From assembly GCA_001000675.1 (NCBI GenBank), contig LCHW01000003.1, positions 68,485 through 132,484 of the forward strand: 64,000 bases of DNA. Reading direction: 5' to 3'. Source of the stretch: Candidatus Wolfebacteria bacterium GW2011_GWE2_44_13. GTDB lineage: Bacteria > Patescibacteria > Paceibacteria > UBA6257 > UBA9933. The first letter of the stretch is position 1. Each line of letters opens with the position of its first letter. Under the pieces are notes generated by a model that saw nothing but the letters and a program-made list of their open reading frames with translations, searched no databases and was not told the DNA's origin. The position numbers and the translations under genes were made by a program. Positions 58,246-64,000 of the stretch are shown piece after piece.

Positions 58246-58270
58246 AAATCGCCAGCCCGAGGCTGACGAT
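58246..58270. terminator. Terminator between miaA and gene 58278–58526
   Basis: ATCGCCAGCC–CGA–GGCTGACGAT. On the minus strand the central mismatch becomes a U·G pair, so it works best for the minus-strand gene. T-runs flank both sides. Confidence 0.8.
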
Positions 58271-58277
58271 TTTTTTC

Positions 58278-58526
58278 TTATGCATGCCCCGCTCCGTCTT
58301 CGCGCTCCTTTTTTTCAAGTTGTCTCATAAGCGTTGCGATCGTGCTTGAAATTTCTTCGGCTGACATGTCTTCTGCCATCCGTGCAATATCTTTTTTTGA
58401 CTTCTCAACTGACATGCTCGTTGCTTCGAATCCAGCTCGTTGCGCTTTCTCTCGTGCAATTTTTAATTTATCTTCGATTCCTTTCCCCTCCCCTGGCATT
58501 GCGGTATAGTTTCTCATATGTTCCAT
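58278..58526 (-). CDS. Small helical hypothetical protein downstream of gatB
   Basis: An 82-residue, highly charged, helix-forming protein with many Met residues and no cysteine or membrane segment. It lies 18 nt after the gatB stop and before a terminator, so it is probably the last gene of the gatB transcript. Family not recognised. ATG 58517 is an alternative start. Confidence 0.55.
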   Translation of the reverse strand: MEHMRNYTAMPGEGKGIEDKLKIAREKAQRAGFEATSMSVEKSKKDIARMAEDMSAEEISSTIATLMRQLEKKEREDGAGHA

Positions 58527-58544
58527 ACGTAGATAATTAATTAT

Positions 58545-59984
58545 TTATTTTAATAATTCTTCAAATAGACCTTTGAGTTCTTCTGGATTTGCACGGCCCT
58601 TCATTTTGCCCATCACTTTTCCAACAAGAAACTGTAATGCGTTTTGTTGTCCCTTTTTATAATCCTCAATTGCTTTTGGATTTTCTTCGATTGTCTCCTT
58701 GATTACGCCCTGCAACATCTCTGTCGAAATATCTTCGTTCAATCCTTTTGCATTCATGATCTCATCGGGATCAGCTCCGGTATCAAACATTTCCTTTAAT
58801 ACATCTTTTGCGAGCCTGCTGTTTAATTTACCCTGCGCAACGAATGCGATAACTCGCGCAAAATGGAATGGGGTTACTTTTAGCGCATCCAATCCAATCC
58901 CCGCTTCTTTCATCATCCCCCGCAAGTCACTTATGAAATAGTTGTATACTGAACTGCTTTGCATGTCGGATTGTATTGCCCTTGCTTCACTTACTGCTCG
59001 CTCAAACCATTCGGCTGTTTCGATACTTTCGGCCAAGATGTTTGCTTGTTCTTCTCCTAGGCCGTATTCGGATACAAGTCGTTCTCGCTTTTGCTGTGGC
59101 AGCTCGATAATTTCATCTTTAATACTCTCCATATCAAAATGCGCGAGATCGATTGCCGGAAGATCAGGTTCTGGGAAATAACGATAATCGTGTGCTTGCT
59201 CCTTTAATCGCTGCAACACGGTTTCCTTTTTCTTTTCATCCCAGCCGCGCGTTGACTGCACTACCTTCTCCCCTCGTTCCAACAACTCTATTTGTCGTTT
59301 AATTTCAAAATCGATTGAATCACTTACTGCGCGGAATGAGTTGAGGTTTTTTACCTCTACTTTTGTTCCCAGTTCATCGGTTTTACTCACTGAAATATTT
59401 GCTTCTACACGCATCTGCCCTTTTTCCATATCTGCATCGGAAATGCCAAGGTAGCGTAAAATGAGCTGCAATTCTTTTGCGAATGCAACTGCCTGCTCTC
59501 CGCTGGTAATATCCGGCTTTGTCACCAACTCCATAAGTGGCATACTCGAACGGTTATAGTCGATTAAGCTCGCTGGCTTCGCATCTTTCGGATAATCGGT
59601 AAGCTGACTTGAGTGTGCAATGCGCGCTGTGTCTTCTTCTAAGTGCACGCGCTCCAATCGAACACCCTTAAGCACTCCCCCCGCAACAAGCGGCTGGTCG
59701 TATTGTGATATTTGATAGGCTTTTGGTAAGTCCGGATAAAAATAATTCTTTCGATCGAATTTTGATATGGTTGGGATTTCGGACCCTAATGCCATACCAA
59801 GCTTAATAACCTTGCGCACCGCTTCTTTATTAATCGTCGGCAAGCAGCCTGGATGCCCAGTGCATACGGGGCAAATATTTACATTTGCATGCCGCTCCTC
59901 TGGGTCATTTGCGCACCCGCAGAACATCTTTGTCTTTGTCTTTAATTCGCTGTGGATCTCAAGTCCGATTGTTGGTTTGTACAT
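58545..59984 (-). CDS. gatB: Asp-tRNA(Asn)/Glu-tRNA(Gln) amidotransferase subunit B
   Basis: The 479-residue protein begins PTIGLEIHSELKTKTKMFCGC and has CPVCTGHPGCLPTINKEAV, RKNYFYPDLPKAYQISQYDQPL, DYNRSSMPLMELVTKPD, RVEANISV, EVKNLNSFRAV and YRYFPEPDLP. A C-terminal YqeY-like tail (LQFLVGKVMGKMKGRANPEELKGLFEELL) follows. With GatA and GatC it converts mischarged Glu-tRNA(Gln) or Asp-tRNA(Asn). Those partners are not in the window. The Cys/His cluster binds zinc. Confidence 0.96.
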   Translation of the reverse strand: MYKPTIGLEIHSELKTKTKMFCGCANDPEERHANVNICPVCTGHPGCLPTINKEAVRKVIKLGMALGSEIPTISKFDRKNYFYPDLPKAYQISQYDQPLVAGGVLKGVRLERVHLEEDTARIAHSSQLTDYPKDAKPASLIDYNRSSMPLMELVTKPDITSGEQAVAFAKELQLILRYLGISDADMEKGQMRVEANISVSKTDELGTKVEVKNLNSFRAVSDSIDFEIKRQIELLERGEKVVQSTRGWDEKKKETVLQRLKEQAHDYRYFPEPDLPAIDLAHFDMESIKDEIIELPQQKRERLVSEYGLGEEQANILAESIETAEWFERAVSEARAIQSDMQSSSVYNYFISDLRGMMKEAGIGLDALKVTPFHFARVIAFVAQGKLNSRLAKDVLKEMFDTGADPDEIMNAKGLNEDISTEMLQGVIKETIEENPKAIEDYKKGQQNALQFLVGKVMGKMKGRANPEELKGLFEELLK

Positions 59985-60146
59985 AGGTAGAGTGGAGAGA
60001 TGTGAGATACGAGGTACGAGACGGGCTCGAAAATCACTCGCTCAGAGTACCTGCTCGTTTCAATTATTTAATTCTATTGTACGGTACTTTTGGAACATTC
60101 TGCAACTTTGCGATTCACAATACAAACGTGGCGTATAAAACGCAAA

Positions 60147-60164
60147 AATCGCCCGAGGGCGATT
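60147..60164 (-). terminator. Terminator of the collagen-like surface protein gene
   Basis: AATCGCCC–GA–GGGCGATT, overlapping the stop codon, with T-run on the minus strand. Confidence 0.8.
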
Positions 60165-61224
60165 ATGGTGCGACTTGCTTAAAGGATACGGTTGTTGCAC
60201 TTTCATTTGAGGTACTGGAATTTGGCGGTACGGCAATTGGTAGTGCGTTTCCGGCAGCAGCATTTACACTCAAGAATGAATTTGTGCTTGTTGTTTCAAC
60301 GATAACACTTCCACTTACAGCACCGGCTGGAGTCTTCCCAATAATTGTGTACGGAAGTGGTACCATAGTAGGAATTGTCGAACCGACATACAACACAACA
60401 CCGCCATCCGTGGGATAGGACATCGTATAATTTACTTCGTATTTTCCAATGTTAGCTAATGTAAATACAGTACCGCTTGTCGTAAACGGCGGATTGAACA
60501 CCGCAGTCTCAGCAGTAATGCCCGGTGTTGATAGTATGGTCGTGGTATAGGTGAACGGTTGTCCTGCTCCGACGGTTGCTGGCTGTGATCCTATCTGAAC
60601 ATATTGAGCAGACAGCACCAACCCAGCCGCACCCGCTGGCCCAGTAAGCCCGATTGTTCCTGTTGCGCCTGTAAGTCCAGTTGCCCCTGTTATACCAATC
60701 TCACCCGTAAGCCCAATTGTGCCAGCCTCACCGGTCAAACCCGTTTGACCCGTAAGTCCAGTTGTTCCGGTCGTACCCGTAGCCCCTTTTATCACAATCT
60801 CATTTAATTTTGCTCGCGTTATCGGACCAACAATCCCAATTGCTTCTATGGCTTCTTTCTGCTGAAAACGTTTGACTGCATTTTCTGTAAGCGGTCCGAA
60901 ATATCCCGTAACTAACCCTTCGGGATAGATATCAGGCGATTGCTTAAGAAATTCTTGCAACGCCTTTACTTGACCCCCTCTTGAACCTACTCGCAAACTG
61001 CCCGTAAACGTCACGCTATCATTTCTTTGTTGTCGTTCCAACGTATCAACTCTTTGCTGCAGCTGCTTTACCGTCAACTCTAAATCTATCCCTTGCGCAT
61101 ATGCCGCGCTAAGTGGTGCAGAAAAAATAGTTGCAACCAATACTACATTGGCGCACCAATGTGATGCCCTTTTACTGTCTACTATTTTTTTAATTCCCAT
61201 GAGGTTTATTTTTTTATTATTCAT
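60163..61224 (-). CDS. Surface protein: PG-binding, collagen-like and BclA-like domains
   Basis: The 353 residues show, in order, a signal peptide (hydrophobic run ending AYAQ near residue 44), a short coiled coil, and a PG_binding_1 domain (about 74–143: GSRGGQVKALQEFL, GLVTGYFGPLTENAVKRFQ). About 18 collagen-type Gly-x-Thr triplets follow (about 147–201), then a 150-residue beta-rich domain resembling BclA C-terminal trimers (about 203–353). It should be a trimeric fibre attached to the wall through its first domain. No LPxTG is visible. The gene overlaps the sortase gene by 8 nt, so both are made together. Confidence 0.82.
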   Translation of the reverse strand: MNNKKINLMGIKKIVDSKRASHWCANVVLVATIFSAPLSAAYAQGIDLELTVKQLQQRVDTLERQQRNDSVTFTGSLRVGSRGGQVKALQEFLKQSPDIYPEGLVTGYFGPLTENAVKRFQQKEAIEAIGIVGPITRAKLNEIVIKGATGTTGTTGLTGQTGLTGEAGTIGLTGEIGITGATGLTGATGTIGLTGPAGAAGLVLSAQYVQIGSQPATVGAGQPFTYTTTILSTPGITAETAVFNPPFTTSGTVFTLANIGKYEVNYTMSYPTDGGVVLYVGSTIPTMVPLPYTIIGKTPAGAVSGSVIVETTSTNSFLSVNAAAGNALPIAVPPNSSTSNESATTVSFKQVAP

Positions 61225-61888
61225 ATTCCCTGTCGGTAAATACTACAAGTCTTTTTGAATAGCTCTGTTTCCCTTTGTTCCATATTCCTTGGCATGTCAC
61301 GAGATTGAGATGTGCTTTCCCGTCAGTTGATTCAAATACATCTGTGGCGTCTGCGTACTGATCGTATGATTTGATTTCCCGGATAACAAAGGTGATGACC
61401 TGCCCCTTTTCATCTTCTATGGATATTTTATCACCTTTTACTAACATGTGTAGATTATCAAATACTGCGGGCAAGTTATTCTTCCACCCATAGTGCCCAG
61501 CAATAACGGCACTCCCCGTAGTCCCTGGACGCGGCCCGAGTTTGAACCAAGCTCCGTTCGCTGCTTCCTTCGGTGCGTCCATTGCTCCCTGGGGAGTGAG
61601 TCCAACGTACTCAACAGGGGCATCAACATTAATCGCAGGAATCTTAAGACGCATCGGGAGCACTACCGCCACCTGCTTAAGGGCTACGATAGTCTGAACA
61701 ACTTCGAGTATTGGCTCGCTGATTATAGGATCAGGGACAATAGGCTCTGCTATTGGTAAGACAGGCTGAATATATGCTCCTTGCATACGCAACACCTGAA
61801 TCGGAAAAAACATTGCTAGCGTAAAAAAGGTAACCCCTGCTATACCCGCAGTTATGAGTATCTTTGTGGCTATCTTTTTAAATTGCAT
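61217..61888 (-). CDS. Sortase (class E/F-like)
   Basis: The 223-residue protein has an N-terminal membrane helix (about 8–28), a Pro-rich linker, and the sortase beta barrel. Catalytic residues are His132 in VIAGHYGW, Cys199 in LNLVTCQG and Arg213 in SKRLVVF. Sortases attach surface proteins by a transpeptidation at a sorting signal. The neighbour protein has no canonical LPxTG, so the substrate or recognition motif is unclear. Confidence 0.88.
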   Translation of the reverse strand: MQFKKIATKILITAGIAGVTFFTLAMFFPIQVLRMQGAYIQPVLPIAEPIVPDPIISEPILEVVQTIVALKQVAVVLPMRLKIPAINVDAPVEYVGLTPQGAMDAPKEAANGAWFKLGPRPGTTGSAVIAGHYGWKNNLPAVFDNLHMLVKGDKISIEDEKGQVITFVIREIKSYDQYADATDVFESTDGKAHLNLVTCQGIWNKGKQSYSKRLVVFTDREYE

Positions 61889-61906
61889 ATAGTATCTAAA
61901 TAATTC

Positions 61907-64000
61907 TTAGCTATGCGCGAGTTTCATAGGTATTTCGAACCAGAAGGTGCTTCCCTCACCCTCTTTACTTTCAAACCCGATTGTTCCTTCATGCTGTTCG
62001 ATAAAACTTTTTGCTATAAACAGCCCTAAGCCAAAGGAGTCAGGTTGCATAACCGTCGCATTTGAAGCTCGGAAGAACCGCGTAAACACGCGGTGTTGCT
62101 CTGGGGTAGGGATACCGACTCCGGAATCTTTCACCTCAAATCGAACCTTATCCCCCTTTCTTTCCAATCTCGCTATAATTTTACCGTTCTCTTTGGTATA
62201 AATAATTGCGTTCTCCATCATCTTATTAATTGCTGCTCTAATTTTCTCACCATCCCCTTCAATGGTCGGCAAGTCACCTTCAGGAGCAATATATTCACAG
62301 GCAATATTTTTCAATTCACTCCGCTTCGTTATTTCATTCATAACCGCAGCGGCAATACTATCAAGGGCCACCTCGTCTTTCTCAAATACAATACGCCCTT
62401 CTTCGATGTCTATGGCTGTAAGGAGGTCGTGAATTCGATGCGTTATTTCTACGCTCGATTTATGTGTAGCTAACAAAAACTTTTGCACTGTATCATCTAG
62501 CTTTCCGAAATCGCCATCCAGAACCGACTCCAAATTCCAATTCACGACCGTTAGTGGCGTTCGTAATTGGTGCGACATAATACTAATAAACTTACTGCGC
62601 ACCTCGTTTAATTCCTTGATTTGTCTATCTGATTTTTTACGGGCAGTAATATCGCGCTCCACTATCGAAGCACCAATGATTGTTCCGTCTTCTGTTTTAA
62701 TTGGAGAAATTGAAAGCGCTATATCAATCTGCACACCGTCCTTCCTCACTCGAACAGAATCGTAGTCTGCAATTGCCTCCCCTTCTTTAATCTTATTCAA
62801 TAATGTCGATACTTCGTTTTGTATTTCTAAGGGAAGTAAAAATATAACCGGCTTTCCTATCGCTTCCTCTGGAGAATATCCAAACATCTTTACTGCGCCC
62901 CGATTCCACGTCGTTATAATGCCATCAAGTGTTTCTCCGATAATTGCATCGTATGAGTTTTCTACGATTAGCTGGGTTTGTCGCAATGACTCTTCGCTCT
63001 TTTTTCTCAAGGTTATATCGCGCCCAACAAGAGAGGCTCCGATAATAGTGCCGTCCTCAGTATGCACAGGGGAAATAGAAAACTCCACATTAGCCTGCGT
63101 CCCGTCTTCCCGCAACCAAATCGAATCATAATCAGCTATAACTTCTCCACGTCGCACCTTTTCAAGGAGTCGTGGCAGCTCATCTTTTAGCTCTGGCGTA
63201 AACAAATTTGTCATCGGCTTCCCAATCACCTCGCTTGGCGAATACCCAAACATCTTTACAGCTCCTCCATTCCAGCTCGTAATAATTCCGTCGAGCGTCT
63301 TTCCAATAATGGCATCGTGCGACTCTTCTACAATTAATTGAATTTGACGCATTGACTCCTCTGCCCCTTTGCGTAACGTGATATCGCGCTTCACAAGAGA
63401 AGCGCCAATGATCGCTCCGTCTTCTGTTTTAATTGGAGAGATTGAAAGCGCGACTGCAATGCGAGAACCGTCTTTGCGTACTCGCACAGTGTCATAATCG
63501 GCGATTACTTCTCCTGCTTTTATTCTCTCAAGAAGCTTCGGCATTTCATCCTGCATTTCAGGCGGCGCCAAGAAGGAAATGTTCTTGCCAATTGATTCTT
63601 GTGCCGTGTATCCAAACATTTTTGCTGCACCACCATTCCAACCCGTGATGATTGCGTCGAGCGTTTCTCCTATAATTGCATCGTATGAGTTTTCTACGAT
63701 TAATTGGGTCTGACGCATTGATTCTTCTGCGGCCTTACTTAAGGTAATATCACGCTTCACAAGCGAGGCACCGATAATCGTTCCGTCTTCTGTTTGAATT
63801 GGGGAAATTGAAAGTGCTATATCTATTCGCGAGCCATCTTTTCTTACTCGCACAGTATCATAATCGGCGATTACTTCTCCTGCTTTGACTCTTTCTAATA
63901 ACTTCGGCATTTCATCCTGCATTTCAGGCGGCGCCAAGAAGGAAATGTTTTTGCCAATTGATTCTTGTGCCGTATAGCCAAACATTTTTGCTGCGCCACC
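61907..64000 (-). CDS. Multi-PAS sensor histidine kinase, N-terminus beyond window
   Basis: At least 697 residues are visible; the 5' end lies outside. Four or more PAS/PAC units of 122 residues are followed by a HisKA dimerisation domain with MSHQLRTPL (phosphoacceptor His) and a HATPase_c domain (NKMMENAIIYT, DSGVGIPTPEQH, FGLGLFIAKSFIEQH). The two left-most PAS units are nearly identical in DNA and protein (period 366 nt), showing recent duplication. No membrane helix is seen. It senses an intracellular or diffusible signal; a response regulator is not in the window. Confidence 0.93.
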   Translation of the reverse strand, partial: GGAAKMFGYTAQESIGKNISFLAPPEMQDEMPKLLERVKAGEVIADYDTVRVRKDGSRIDIALSISPIQTEDGTIIGASLVKRDITLSKAAEESMRQTQLIVENSYDAIIGETLDAIITGWNGGAAKMFGYTAQESIGKNISFLAPPEMQDEMPKLLERIKAGEVIADYDTVRVRKDGSRIAVALSISPIKTEDGAIIGASLVKRDITLRKGAEESMRQIQLIVEESHDAIIGKTLDGIITSWNGGAVKMFGYSPSEVIGKPMTNLFTPELKDELPRLLEKVRRGEVIADYDSIWLREDGTQANVEFSISPVHTEDGTIIGASLVGRDITLRKKSEESLRQTQLIVENSYDAIIGETLDGIITTWNRGAVKMFGYSPEEAIGKPVIFLLPLEIQNEVSTLLNKIKEGEAIADYDSVRVRKDGVQIDIALSISPIKTEDGTIIGASIVERDITARKKSDRQIKELNEVRSKFISIMSHQLRTPLTVVNWNLESVLDGDFGKLDDTVQKFLLATHKSSVEITHRIHDLLTAIDIEEGRIVFEKDEVALDSIAAAVMNEITKRSELKNIACEYIAPEGDLPTIEGDGEKIRAAINKMMENAIIYTKENGKIIARLERKGDKVRFEVKDSGVGIPTPEQHRVFTRFFRASNATVMQPDSFGLGLFIAKSFIEQHEGTIGFESKEGEGSTFWFEIPMKLAHS

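Overview
The window looks like a chromosomal segment of a Candidate Phyla Radiation bacterium (Patescibacteria, most like Parcubacteria). The inference rests on gene content and style: compact genes, a pyruvate kinase without its C-terminal domain, a VKOR–DsbA thiol pair, an adenosylcobalamin-dependent ribonucleotide reductase, PGBD-type peptidoglycan-binding surface proteins, a three-gene ECF sigma unit, and FtsZ/FtsA/FtsK/RecA/RNase Y in a streamlined setting. UGA is used as a stop, so the Gracilibacteria/SR1 code does not apply. Almost all core genes lie on the minus strand.

Layout. 1–14.4 kb: lepA, a truncated Mur-ligase-like gene, an aminotransferase, uppS, an MFS carrier, rpe, an M16 peptidase, two adjacent sigma-70-type genes (one with two region-4 domains) and cca, with tRNA-Ser and tRNA-Pro between them. 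14.4–23.1 kb: three tRNAs (Arg, Lys, Lys), then an accessory island. It starts with a large serine recombinase whose reading frame ends inside tRNA-Lys(CTT). It also holds PG-binding and membrane proteins, two probable non-coding RNAs, a tightly overlapping four-gene operon of unknown function (winged-helix-like protein, membrane protein, PD-(D/E)XK-like nuclease, large alpha/beta protein) and a phage-terminase-small-like gene. 23.1–36.8 kb: a lipoprotein, a seven-repeat helical protein, pyk, an AI-2E carrier, tRNA-Gly, the ECF sigma operon, HU, RNase Y, glycerate kinase, an AEC carrier and a glycosyltransferase. 36.8–60 kb: isoleucyl-tRNA synthetase with a complete histidine-phosphatase domain inserted, VKOR/DsbA, nrdJ, ftsZ–ftsA, ybeY, a site-2 protease, a compact UvrA-like ATPase overlapping an EndoQ-like nuclease, recA, a RodZ-like protein, ftsK, rnhB, a probable structured RNA, miaA and gatB. 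60–64 kb: a PG-binding/collagen-like/BclA-like surface protein with its sortase, and a histidine kinase with recently duplicated PAS domains that runs off the right edge.

Two expression styles coexist. Several core genes (lepA, pyk, ftsK, ileS and others) have a −10 box 5–9 nt before the ATG and no Shine-Dalgarno, so they are probably leaderless. A second set of mostly small, single-gene units has a TTGACA-type −35 box at 17-nt spacing, a strong Shine-Dalgarno and its own terminator. Intergenic regions carry a REP-like palindrome family (one copy sits in frame inside the EndoQ-like gene) and several large inverted-repeat elements.

The best candidates for new biology are the four-gene island operon, the sigma factor with two region-4 domains, the synthetase–phosphatase fusion, and the structured RNA candidates near 18.9 kb, 17.0 kb and 57.0 kb.
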